A DNA stretch of 64,000 nucleotides from JAIOYV01 sp964388245 (GTDB lineage Bacteria; Bacteroidota; Bacteroidia; Bacteroidales; M50B96): positions 1 through 64,000 of the forward strand of contig CAYLZH010000001.1 in NCBI GenBank assembly GCA_964388245.1, written 5' to 3'. Positions within the stretch are counted from its first letter, which is position 1. Each line of letters starts with the position of its first letter. Position numbers and translations under genes: made by a program. Shown piece after piece: positions 9,035 through 17,565 of the stretch. The notes under the pieces are model-generated. The model worked only from the letters and a program-made list of their open reading frames with translations. It had not been told where the DNA came from and made no database searches.

Positions 9035-9766
9035 TTAAAATCCTCCGAGTGGAATATTTATTCCAGTTATCCATTTCGAAGCATCCGACAAAAAAAAGAT
9101 AACTGCATTTGCAACATCTTTGGGTTCTCCAAAACCAAGGGGTGATAACTCCTCAAAGCGTTTAAGTACTTCTGATGATATAGTTTCTCCTGCTCCTTCA
9201 ACCATCGGTGTTTTTACGAATGTGGGCAGCAAACAATTCGACCTGATTTTTTTCGGGGCTAATTCCAATGCGAGGGTTCGCGAATAGGTTTCGATAGCAG
9301 ATTTTGCACTACTATACAGGGCACCTCCAAAATAAGCCTTTTCCGAAGCTATGGATGACATAAAAATAAATGATGCCCCACTGTTTACTTTTTTCTTTTT
9401 AAGCAATCGTCCTGCTAATAAAATCGGAGCCTGAAAATTAATCTCAAAAATTTCATTGATATCCTTTTCGCGAATAAATTTTACAGGCATATGTGTTGTA
9501 ATTCCGGCCGATAAAACTACACCATCAAGTTTTTCTGTAAAATTCACCAGTTCGTTTATCTGCTCCTCATCAACAAGATCGGCAACAAACATCCGGTGAC
9601 CTTTGCCCGGGAGCATTTGGAGGCATTCGCTGAGCCTTTCAGGATTGCGTCCAGTAATAAAAAGATTTGCCCCTGCCTCTGCTACCGAAATGGCAACCTG
9701 CCTGCCAATTCCGGACGATGCTCCGGTTACCAGAACTGTCTTTCCTTCAAGCGAAAATTGTTTCAT
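9035..9766 (-). CDS. SDR-family oxidoreductase (FabG-like 3-ketoacyl-ACP reductase candidate)
   Basis: 243 residues, a classical short-chain dehydrogenase. The cofactor motif TGASSGIG is at 14-21. The usual NAG is SAG at 86-88, a Ser-for-Asn change. The catalytic set is Asn110, Ser138, Tyr151 and Lys155 (YSSAK). The C-terminus GGF is typical. In this cassette with two KASIII enzymes and an ACP, reduction of a beta-ketoacyl-ACP to the 3-hydroxyacyl-ACP is the most economical role. A sugar oxidoreductase role is an alternative, as SDRs are common in glycan clusters. No dehydratase or enoyl reductase is nearby. Confidence 0.8.
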   Translation of the reverse strand: MKQFSLEGKTVLVTGASSGIGRQVAISVAEAGANLFITGRNPERLSECLQMLPGKGHRMFVADLVDEEQINELVNFTEKLDGVVLSAGITTHMPVKFIREKDINEIFEINFQAPILLAGRLLKKKKVNSGASFIFMSSIASEKAYFGGALYSSAKSAIETYSRTLALELAPKKIRSNCLLPTFVKTPMVEGAGETISSEVLKRFEELSPLGFGEPKDVANAVIFFLSDASKWITGINIPLGGF

Positions 9767-9859
9767 CTTATAATCTCCGAATGGTTTTCATTTATTGGTT
9801 CAATTCAGCAATATTTTTTAAACTGGTTTTTACTTTCAGGATATCTTATTTTGATGCTT

Positions 9860-10930
9860 TTATTCCTCCTCAATAATCATATCAGGCACATGCACATTCT
9901 CGGTTTGCAGATAAACAGAACCCCACGATAAACCTACACCAAATCCACTTAACAACAGGCTTAATTTTTTATTTTTTAAAACATCCTGCATTTCAGACAC
10001 CATTGTTATCGGAATGGATGCACAGGAAGTATTGCCATATTTATGGATTGAGTAAGGTAGTTTGTCAGACTCAATTTTTAATTTTTTTCTAATGACCTCG
10101 TTAATCATTTTATTCGCCTGATGTAACAATACATAGTCAATCTTATCCATGGACATATCGATGTGCTTGAAGAGTTTCTTGACATTTTTTGATACCTCCA
10201 TCAGCGAAAAATTAAACACCTTTATTCCGTCAAGATGAACATGAAATTTATTTCGATGAATCCCTTCCGAAATCTCAACGGTTTCAAATGAGGTGTCTTT
10301 ATCGTAATAATTCCTTAGGCCACCGTCGGGGATATGAATTGCATCCCATCCCGATCCGTCGGATTGGAGATTAAAGTGCATGGGCGCAGCGTCGGGATCA
10401 TATTCCAGGCAAGTTACAGTTGCAGCATCACCAAATAAGGGATACGAGCTTTTATCGTTATAGCAGGTACTCAACGACGAAAGATCACCAACCATTAGCA
10501 GGGCCTTTTTAAACTGCCCGTGGCTCATGTGGCTTGCAATAGTTGATAAGCCGTAAACATAGGCCGAACATCCCAGGCTAACATCAAATGACATACAGCT
10601 CTTGGGCAAACCCAGCTTGTCCTGCATAATGGTTGAGGTCTGGGGAACAATATAATCGCGCGATTGGGAAACAAATATCAGGCAATCGACTTCGGACCTG
10701 TCCCAGTCGAGATCGCTTAACAGTTTCTCGGCTGCCATAATGCATAAATCAGATGTGGTTGTACTTCGTATGCCATCAACAACCCGTCTTTTTTCGATAC
10801 CGGTTTGTTTGATAAAAAGTTCCCGCTCTTCTTTCGATATCCAGTCGTAATCCCAATTATTGATTTCGACTTTAGGTACAGCCCCGGCCATACCGGTAAT
10901 TTTTACATTCGGAATTGAAAAAATTGCCAT
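9860..10930 (-). CDS. FabH-like beta-ketoacyl-ACP synthase III (first of two)
   Basis: 356 residues of KASIII fold. The catalytic Cys121 lies in SLGCSAYVYG, His270 in LLHQAN and Asn300 in YGNTSCAS, so the condensing triad is complete. It would join an acyl-CoA starter to malonyl-ACP. The start codon overlaps the stop codon of the ACP gene by one base (TAATG), implying translational coupling. It differs strongly from the second KASIII upstream (11199-12215), so the pair is not a recent duplication. One member may catalyse condensation and the other acyl transfer. It is unlikely to be the housekeeping fabH, since no fab or plsX genes are near. Confidence 0.85.
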   Translation of the reverse strand: MAIFSIPNVKITGMAGAVPKVEINNWDYDWISKEERELFIKQTGIEKRRVVDGIRSTTTSDLCIMAAEKLLSDLDWDRSEVDCLIFVSQSRDYIVPQTSTIMQDKLGLPKSCMSFDVSLGCSAYVYGLSTIASHMSHGQFKKALLMVGDLSSLSTCYNDKSSYPLFGDAATVTCLEYDPDAAPMHFNLQSDGSGWDAIHIPDGGLRNYYDKDTSFETVEISEGIHRNKFHVHLDGIKVFNFSLMEVSKNVKKLFKHIDMSMDKIDYVLLHQANKMINEVIRKKLKIESDKLPYSIHKYGNTSCASIPITMVSEMQDVLKNKKLSLLLSGFGVGLSWGSVYLQTENVHVPDMIIEEE

Positions 10931-11166
10931 TATTCTTCCATTTTTGATTTGATAGTATCATATAAATCCTGAATTGAAACCGCTTTGCCAATATCATCAG
11001 CAGTCATGGTTACATCGTATTCTGTATCGCATAAAGCAATAAATATCAAAGCATTTATTGAATTCCACTCGAAATGTTCACGAAATGCTGAATCAGCTTG
11101 TAAAACACCCGGTTCAAGGTCTTCAAATTCTACTTCCAATGCTTCAATAAAGTCTTCAATTTTCAT
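10930..11166 (-). CDS. Acyl carrier protein, dedicated to the KASIII cassette
   Basis: 78 residues. An acidic four-helix carrier protein with the phosphopantetheine site at Ser36 in EWNSINAL. The classical DSL motif is NSI here, as in specialised (non-fatty-acid) ACPs. It lies between two KASIII genes and shares one base with the downstream one. It should tether the acyl chain while the KASIII enzymes and SDR act, then deliver it to an acceptor not identified here. Confidence 0.87.
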   Translation of the reverse strand: MKIEDFIEALEVEFEDLEPGVLQADSAFREHFEWNSINALIFIALCDTEYDVTMTADDIGKAVSIQDLYDTIKSKMEE

Positions 11167-11198
11167 TTCTTTCTGTTTATTTTTGATTTATTTGCTAT

Positions 11199-12215
11199 TT
11201 ACCATTTAATAATTGCTCCGGCCCAGGAAAATCCAACTCCAAAACTTGCTAATAACAATAGATCGCCCGGTTTTATTTTCCCATCCTGAATATCATGATG
11301 CAAGGCAATTGGGACTGATGAGGCAACAGTGTTCCCTATTGTCTCAAGATCGAGCCTGTATTGATCGTCGCGAAACCCTGTTTTCTTGGCTATGTTTTGT
11401 AAAATATATTTACTGGCCTGATGAAAGACGACACGGTTGATGTGTTCAGGCAGGAGGTTTTCTTTGTGTAACAATTCATTAACCATTTTTGGAGCCGTTT
11501 TTATAGAAAACAGGAAAACGCCGCTGCCGTTCATTTTTATGCAATTATCGTTAACAGTATTGCCATAATTGTCGGTGAAATCGGGTGTGTTCAAATCTCG
11601 TAATGGATATCTTGCCCCTCCGTTTTTTATTATGATATTCTCGTAGCCCCGGCCGTTGGTTCCCAATACAAAACTTTTTATTTGTCCAAGGTTGTCATTG
11701 GTTTGAGCAGAGACAATGCAAGCTGCTGCACCATCACCGAATAGGGTCCATGTGCTTTTATCGCCCGGGTGCAGGTATTTGGTTGTAACGTCCGAAGTAA
11801 TAAAAAGAATATTCTTGCAGGTGCCAGAAGCAACCAATCCGTTGGCAATACTTAATCCGTAAACAAAACCTGTGCATCCCACATTAAAATCTATAGCTCC
11901 GGCATGTGTTGGTACACCTAATTCATCCTGAAGAAAACAGGCAGTATTGGGCGAAATATAATCGGGTGAATATGTATTTAGCAGAACAAAATCGATTTCT
12001 TTCGGCGATATCCCCGATTCTTCAAACAACTGGTTAGCAACAATAAGGGCATAATCCGAAGCAAGATCATTTTTGCTGGCAACATGGCGTTGTTTTACAC
12101 CGGTTACCTTTGCCAGGTCATGAATATTCCAATCGGGGTGCATTTTGTCAAGGTCGTCGTTCGTGACAACTTTGTCTGGCAGGTATGATGTTATTGCACG
12201 GATATATGATTTCAT
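11199..12215 (-). CDS. FabH-like beta-ketoacyl-ACP synthase III (second of two)
   Basis: 338 residues of KASIII fold with Cys114 (NVGCTGFVYG), His265 (VFHQASKY) and Asn295 (IGNTVASS), so all catalytic residues are present. It lies 32 bp upstream of the ACP gene and appears to be the first gene of the tight cassette KASIII-ACP-KASIII-SDR-GT2. Such sets occur in polysaccharide clusters, where they make short hydroxyacyl groups for sugar N- or O-acylation. The extender and starter units cannot be read from sequence. Confidence 0.85.
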   Translation of the reverse strand: MKSYIRAITSYLPDKVVTNDDLDKMHPDWNIHDLAKVTGVKQRHVASKNDLASDYALIVANQLFEESGISPKEIDFVLLNTYSPDYISPNTACFLQDELGVPTHAGAIDFNVGCTGFVYGLSIANGLVASGTCKNILFITSDVTTKYLHPGDKSTWTLFGDGAAACIVSAQTNDNLGQIKSFVLGTNGRGYENIIIKNGGARYPLRDLNTPDFTDNYGNTVNDNCIKMNGSGVFLFSIKTAPKMVNELLHKENLLPEHINRVVFHQASKYILQNIAKKTGFRDDQYRLDLETIGNTVASSVPIALHHDIQDGKIKPGDLLLLASFGVGFSWAGAIIKW

Positions 12216-12302
12216 GTAAAACTTATACTAAAAAGATTATCTTAAATTTACGGTAGTAGTATCATTGCTGTTACGATGAATATTGCTCACTTGTTTTTAA
12301 TC

Positions 12303-14123
12303 TTATTTGTCAGCCATTTTTGCATCGAGTTTTGCTCTTAATTCCCGGCCTTGCTGATTATAATAATTTGCTTTTTCAATATTTCCTAATTCCTGATATA
12401 TTTGAAATAATGCTTTAAATGCCTGTAAATGTTCAGGATCATACTCAATTGTTTTTTCAAAGTTGTAAATTGCTTTATCATATTCTCTTTTCTTTTGATA
12501 GCAGTAGCCTAATCCAAAGAAAGCAGGTATATAATCATCCTTTAATTCTAACGATTTGTTAAAATCCTTTACGGCTTTATCATATTCATTAAAAAAAGTT
12601 ATGTAAATCGATCCACGCATATCATAAGCCTGGTAGTAATCAGGATATGTTGAAATTGCAAGGTTCAGATGATGGATTATATCATCGACAGCTTCTTTAT
12701 GACGTGGGTCCTTTTTTCCCGATTTGCGAATTGCTTTCATTAATTCTCCCTTCATGGTTCCGGCATAAATAAAGTTTGCTTTTGCTGAATTCTCCAGGTA
12801 CTTAATATCATTTTTCAGCAAAGTTGGCTGATCCTTCCAGTCTTTGTTCCTGGTAATAGTTTTCGCCGAATAGGGAATCAATATGGCAATCACTAACACA
12901 ATTATTTTATTAATTCCTGCCGGCTTAAGGAATTCTGATGAAGGTTCCTGTTTGAAAATTTTGTAAACCAGATAAGCTATCACTACGGAAAATCCCAGCG
13001 AGGGAAAATACATAAACCTGTCGCCAACAATTCCCATTGCCTGTTTAAAAACATTTGAGAATGTGGCAATTGCAATCAGATAGGCTATAATGCCAAATGA
13101 AAGGATATGCTTGTCTTTGAGTTTCCAGATTGCCAGCGCTAATAAACCAACATGTATTATTAGTGATACGATAACCCATATATTGCTCCAGTCGACAACC
13201 GGGATTGTGTTAAAGCCATAGTAAAATCGTAGTGGATGTGGAAAAATCAGCATTTTCAGATAAAAGAATAAAATTGATAGACCGGTGGAAGCTTTTATCC
13301 AAAAGCTCTCTTCGTAATACAATGGATTCTCGATGAACTGTACTGGCCTGTCTGGCCTTGGCAGGTACATGCGGGGAATAAAATTCGCGATGTAAATAAC
13401 CACAAAAACACCGAGAAGGAAAAAAACAACCTGACCTGTTTTCGGTTTCGTAAAAAAGTAAAGCACCACCGGATAAATGGGTAAAAACACTGTTACTGTG
13501 GGTTTCGACAAATAGGCTAATAAAAACACAGCCAATCCGGCAATACCATAAATAATTTTTTCTTTCTGAAAATAAATCAGGAATAAATACAAAGTTGCAA
13601 TTGCTCCAAGAAAACTTAAAAGTTCGTCGCGGTTTTTTAAGCTGCTAACCACTTCGGTATGTGATGGATGGGCTATGAAGAGCAGGGTTACCACAAGCGC
13701 AAAAAGCTGATGATAACCTTTGAATAATTTTCTCAGGGTTAAAAAAAGTAATAAACATGTTATTGCATACAATAAAATATTTATAAAATGGCTAACATGA
13801 GGATTGCTGCCAAATGCCGCATACTCCAACACAAATGTAGTTTTAACAACCGGGCGATAGCCAAAGGTTAGCGGTTTTCCATCCTCATACATGTTGGCAT
13901 AGAGCGAAATAAATAGCTTCGGAATTATCGATATGCCCTGCTTGACTTCACGATTATTGGTTACATAAACATCGTCGAAGGAATAATCATTACTGATGGT
14001 ATTTCCATAAAGCACGAACACATAAAATACGATGATCCCTATAAACCAAACTTTTTGGTTTTTAAGGTTTGCAACAGGATCAACCGGTTTCTGTTTTTTA
14101 CTTACCTGTGCTTTTTTTTCCAT
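12303..14123 (-). CDS. TMTC-like multipass glycosyltransferase (GT-C fold) with C-terminal TPR repeats
   Basis: 606 residues. A Lys-rich cytoplasmic N-terminus is followed by about ten membrane helices and, from about residue 470, TPR repeats (for example NPxY-like turns around YDKAVKDFNKSLEL and YDKAIYNFEKTIEY). The first periplasmic loop carries an acidic motif, SFDD (48-51), and a later loop has HPSHTEVVSSLKNRDELLS, both typical of TMTC/PMT-type protein O-glycosyltransferases that use polyprenyl-phosphate sugars. Substrate and sugar are unknown. With the GtrB-like GT2 in the same run, a lipid-linked sugar donor/transferase pair is plausible. The gap to the KASIII gene is 87 bp, so co-transcription is possible. 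Confidence 0.75.
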   Translation of the reverse strand: MEKKAQVSKKQKPVDPVANLKNQKVWFIGIIVFYVFVLYGNTISNDYSFDDVYVTNNREVKQGISIIPKLFISLYANMYEDGKPLTFGYRPVVKTTFVLEYAAFGSNPHVSHFINILLYAITCLLLFLTLRKLFKGYHQLFALVVTLLFIAHPSHTEVVSSLKNRDELLSFLGAIATLYLFLIYFQKEKIIYGIAGLAVFLLAYLSKPTVTVFLPIYPVVLYFFTKPKTGQVVFFLLGVFVVIYIANFIPRMYLPRPDRPVQFIENPLYYEESFWIKASTGLSILFFYLKMLIFPHPLRFYYGFNTIPVVDWSNIWVIVSLIIHVGLLALAIWKLKDKHILSFGIIAYLIAIATFSNVFKQAMGIVGDRFMYFPSLGFSVVIAYLVYKIFKQEPSSEFLKPAGINKIIVLVIAILIPYSAKTITRNKDWKDQPTLLKNDIKYLENSAKANFIYAGTMKGELMKAIRKSGKKDPRHKEAVDDIIHHLNLAISTYPDYYQAYDMRGSIYITFFNEYDKAVKDFNKSLELKDDYIPAFFGLGYCYQKKREYDKAIYNFEKTIEYDPEHLQAFKALFQIYQELGNIEKANYYNQQGRELRAKLDAKMADK

Positions 14124-14290
14124 TTGGTTGTAGCTTTCAAATTGTATTTAAATCGCGCTAAAGATAAAGCATATACCTGTCATAACAAAAGCAAAAAAAC
14201 CGTTGAACATAATCAATTACCACAAAGCAATATCCCCCAAAGGTTGGAGCGAACTATTTAATTCTTATCAATAGATTTAAAACCTGAAAT

Positions 14291-15475
14291 TTATTTCTTC
14301 GGATTATTGTAGCCAGCAACTAACCACAGCACAATGGTATAGGCTGATAATACAAAAAACACGATCCCTGCCAGTAACAATGCATTTTGCAGGTTAAATT
14401 TATCGGAATACCACCCCAAAAAAGGGCCGATTAAAGCAAACAAAAACCGGATAATAAAACTACGTACCGATAGTACTGTTGCCCTTACATCAGAAGTTGT
14501 GATCTGGTTGATATAATCTTTCAATACCGGTGTTGCAACACCACGCACCATGTAAAAAAGAAATAGAAAACCAATTGCCCAAAGCGAACTGAATATTCCA
14601 ATTGCTGTATATCCAATTGCTATGAAAACAGCGATGAAAATAATGGTTGCTGTTTTGCCCAATCGTTTTTCAATGCGGTATGCATACAATGTTACCACTG
14701 CAACAGTTAGGTTTAATGCAGCCCAGATGAATCCAATCTTCGAAGGCGTTAAGCCCAATCCCTCTAAGTAAGGCTGGATAAACCATGCGAATGTAAGCGT
14801 GGATGTCCCGATTATGGATGAAAAGAAAATAGTTCTTTTCAAAAGCTTATTAGAAAAAAGTGATGATTTCACAATCTGAAGGATTTCCTGAATGCTGCCT
14901 TTTCGCTTATGAATGCCCCCTGGTTCGAGGAGTGTTATGGCTGCAGGAATGGCAAGGGCAGCAACAAAAATCTGAGCGATGAAAGGCGTTCGTAAGCTAA
15001 TTTCCGCTAAAAAACCACCCGCAACAGCCGCCAGTGTTTCAGAAAAATTTCCGATCGAAATTACTCGACCTTCCTGTTTCACATATTCCTTTTCACGTTT
15101 TTCCTGAACCAGCGAATCATACAACAGAGCCGAATCGGATCCCGATATAAAACTTTGCCCGATTCCCAACATCAATTCTGCACACAGAAAACCGGTAAAA
15201 CTTCCTGAGACGGTATAGGTAATAAATCCGAAGGTGCCAAGAATGCTCCCAATAATCATAGTATTTTTCCTTCCCCACACATCGGCAAAGTAGCCCGATG
15301 GAATTTCGAAAATGACTATAGCTATTGAATAAATTCCCTTTAGAAGAAGTACATCGGCCATGCCCAGACCATTGTCCTCGTAGAAAAGTACTACTATTGG
15401 CATAAAAAGCATAAACCATTTCGATATCTTTATCAGATACAGGCGTGGTATGTTTGACATGTAGTTTCTTGCCAT
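14291..15475 (-). CDS. MFS transporter
   Basis: About 394 residues with twelve predicted membrane helices. The MFS loop 2-3 motif is seen as GYFADVWGRKNTM. The frame extends to a TTG at 15481, but the ATG at 15475 (MARNYMSN...) is preferred. The substrate cannot be assigned; similar Bacteroidota proteins are annotated simply as MFS transporters. Upstream lies a 470-bp region with no intact gene. Confidence 0.8.
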   Translation of the reverse strand: MARNYMSNIPRLYLIKISKWFMLFMPIVVLFYEDNGLGMADVLLLKGIYSIAIVIFEIPSGYFADVWGRKNTMIIGSILGTFGFITYTVSGSFTGFLCAELMLGIGQSFISGSDSALLYDSLVQEKREKEYVKQEGRVISIGNFSETLAAVAGGFLAEISLRTPFIAQIFVAALAIPAAITLLEPGGIHKRKGSIQEILQIVKSSLFSNKLLKRTIFFSSIIGTSTLTFAWFIQPYLEGLGLTPSKIGFIWAALNLTVAVVTLYAYRIEKRLGKTATIIFIAVFIAIGYTAIGIFSSLWAIGFLFLFYMVRGVATPVLKDYINQITTSDVRATVLSVRSFIIRFLFALIGPFLGWYSDKFNLQNALLLAGIVFFVLSAYTIVLWLVAGYNNPKK

Positions 15476-15481
15476 AAGCAA

Positions 15482-15661
15482 TAATTTGTGGCAAAGATAG
15501 GGTTTAGATAAATTTGGGAATTAAGGACATGGGGGAATATTATTCTACCAAAGAGAGGTAAGCCTCGAGTCTCGAATCATAAGACCTCTATGTTTTAATA
15601 TTCCTGCAGAATGGTGAAATCAATTGTTTATGTCATTCTGCACAAAGTAAGGACCTTTTTG
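15482..15661. other. Intergenic region without a gene
   Basis: No coding frame is supported. The only structure noted is a spaced 8-bp inverted repeat (GCAGAATG / CATTCTGC) near 15607-15650. Confidence 0.5.
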
Positions 15662-15793
15662 TTATTCCAGATATCCCGACACCTCAGATTTCAAAATAGG
15701 TAAAATACGAACAATTGTTCCCCAGATAATTTCATTATCAATCTTATCAGATCCATGGATTACACGATTCCTCTTACTAATAATACCTTGCAT
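15662..15793 (-). pseudogene. C-terminal remnant of a HepT-like (DUF86) toxin
   Basis: A 43-codon frame (MQGIISKRNRVIHGSDKIDN... to ...SGYLE) ends in TAA at 15662-15664. It matches the C-terminal third of HepT/DUF86 RNase-like toxins, with the conserved R-x4-H core as RNRVIHG, then IDNEIIW and the closing ILPILKSEV. The Tyr of the R-x4-H-x-Y motif is Ser. An in-frame TAA lies directly before the ATG, so the N-terminal two thirds are gone. No MntA nucleotidyltransferase antitoxin is present. Probably dead. Confidence 0.6.
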
Positions 15794-15808
15794 TTAAACT
15801 TCATTTTA

Positions 15809-15865
15809 TGAGTCCACTCCGAAAAGTCCAATTTGACCAAATTCTTACTTTTCGGAGTACGCTCA
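15809..15865. repeat. Nested perfect palindrome, possibly MITE or IS-end derived
   Basis: Three perfect stems are nested: TGAG/CTCA (15809-15812 and 15862-15865), ACTCCGAAAAGT/ACTTTTCGGAGT (15816-15827 and 15847-15858) and AATTTG/CAAATT (15830-15835 and 15838-15843). That is 22 pairs with only short internal loops. There is no adjoining T-tract, so it is not a standard terminator. It lies directly upstream of the HepT remnant and may mark the break point that removed the rest of that gene. Confidence 0.6.
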
Positions 15866-15972
15866 TTTTATTGATTCAAAAATGAAAAGAACTGGTTCGT
15901 TTAAAAAGTCAAACTTTTCCTGCTTTCCAGAGTTTATCCATTTCAATGAACTTTATAAATTATCTTTACACC

Positions 15973-16650
15973 ATGGTTGGAACCCTTATTAATGCAGGAG
16001 CAATTATTGTTGGAGGCAGTATCGGTATGTTGCTTCATGCTCGTTTGCCCAAACGATTTTCAAAAATTGTTTTTCAGGCCTTAGGATTGTTTACTGTTTT
16101 CCTGGGTGTTTCGATGGCTCTTAATACCAATGAATTTCTGATAATGATATTCAGTCTGTTGATTGGAAGTATCATTGGCGAGGCACTTCGGCTGGAGGCT
16201 TGGTTAGACCGGTTGAGTGAAAACCTGAAAAAGAAATTTTCGATTAAAGGAGGCCGGTTTTCCGAGGGCCTGGTAACGGCATTCCTGCTGTTTTGTGTAG
16301 GATCTATGACCATTTTGGGTGCTATTGAGGAAGGTCTTGGCGACAAACCCAATCTTTTGCTTGTTAAATCACTTATGGATGGATTCTCATCAGTTGCTTT
16401 GGCAGCAGCAATGGGAATCGGTGTTATTTTTTCAATCATCCCTTTGGTCTTATACCAGGGAAGTTTAACACTTGCAGCAAGCTGGGCAGGTGATTATTTT
16501 TCAGAAGTAATAATAAACGAACTTACTGCTGTCGGAGGAATTATCCTGATTGGATTGGGCCTAAAGATACTTGAAATTAAAAACATCAGGGTTGTAAACA
16601 TGTTGCCTACATTAGTGATTGTTGTATTTTTGGCCTGGCTTTTTACATAG
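15973..16650 (+). CDS. DUF554 family membrane protein (YdfK-like)
   Basis: 225 residues with six to seven hydrophobic helices. The start MVGTLINAGAIIVGG is the standard DUF554 N-terminus, and FCVGSMTILGAIEEG is its conserved central motif. For this reason the ATG at 15973 is preferred over the in-frame ATG at 15946. The family is a putative transporter of unknown substrate. Confidence 0.83.
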   Translation: MVGTLINAGAIIVGGSIGMLLHARLPKRFSKIVFQALGLFTVFLGVSMALNTNEFLIMIFSLLIGSIIGEALRLEAWLDRLSENLKKKFSIKGGRFSEGLVTAFLLFCVGSMTILGAIEEGLGDKPNLLLVKSLMDGFSSVALAAAMGIGVIFSIIPLVLYQGSLTLAASWAGDYFSEVIINELTAVGGIILIGLGLKILEIKNIRVVNMLPTLVIVVFLAWLFT

Positions 16651-16708
16651 GTAATCATGTACAGATTAGACAGGAATCAACAAGAATTAGTCTCAAAATA
16701 TTGTTATT

Positions 16709-17557
16709 ATGAAAAAGATTAAGTCGGTTACAGCCACTACTTACCGGAAAATCGATGATCAATTGGTTGATCCGCACAAATCATCGTACCTGGAGTATGA
16801 TGAGCATGGCAATGTTACTTGTGCATCACAATATCTTCACGACGGTGAAATTGAAAGCAAAACCACATCGAAGTATAATGAGCAAAATCAGGTAGTAGAA
16901 CAAACCGAGTATTTTACTGAAGACGAGATAAGCGAAAATGCTATATACGAAAGAAACGACAAAGGTCAGGTGGAACGAATAAAAAAATCATATGCCGATG
17001 GATCGGAGTCAATAATCAAATATGATCGAAATGAAAAGCATTTGACCATAACAACCATCGACGAAGATGAGGAACTCGAAGAGAGAGAAATTTTGCAATT
17101 CGATGAAAATGATCGTTTAATACTGAAAGAAATTTACGATTATGACAATAAGCTTCAGGAAAAATATAAAATTGTTTTTGATGAAAAAGGGCACCTGATA
17201 AGGCAGGATGAATTTACAAATGCCGGTATGTTTTCACTATCGTCGGAATTAACTTACGATGAAGACGGAAGGGTTCTTAGCCAGGTAAGCTACAATAACC
17301 AGAAAGAGTTAACACATAAAATCATGTTTACATACGACGATAGAGGCCGGGTTGTAAAGCAACAAGTGAGTAATGCTTACATTATTTCGTCGAAGTATGA
17401 TGATGAAAACCATACACAAACTGAAAAAAGGATTAATGCACAGGGTATTGTCGATATGGAGAAATTTTCGAAATTCGATGAGAATGGAAATATCCTTGAA
17501 GAATACGAAGGACTTACCGTAATCCGCTATGAATATGAGTTTTTCGATGAAAAGTAG
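16709..17557 (+). CDS. Cytoplasmic YD-repeat-like protein of unknown function
   Basis: 282 residues, no signal peptide. The protein is built of roughly eight strand-turn units with a recurring Y-[DN]-x-x-G-x-[VL] core (YDEHGNV, NDKGQV, FDEKGHL, YDEDGRV, YDDRGRV, FDENGNI), as in RHS/YD shells, but far too short for an RHS toxin carrier. It is highly acidic. It stands 8 bp before a GT2 gene, so the two may be co-transcribed. A secreted paralogue-like protein lies at 48354-49409. I do not know the function. Confidence 0.6.
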   Translation: MKKIKSVTATTYRKIDDQLVDPHKSSYLEYDEHGNVTCASQYLHDGEIESKTTSKYNEQNQVVEQTEYFTEDEISENAIYERNDKGQVERIKKSYADGSESIIKYDRNEKHLTITTIDEDEELEEREILQFDENDRLILKEIYDYDNKLQEKYKIVFDEKGHLIRQDEFTNAGMFSLSSELTYDEDGRVLSQVSYNNQKELTHKIMFTYDDRGRVVKQQVSNAYIISSKYDDENHTQTEKRINAQGIVDMEKFSKFDENGNILEEYEGLTVIRYEYEFFDEK

Positions 17558-17565
17558 TTGCATCA

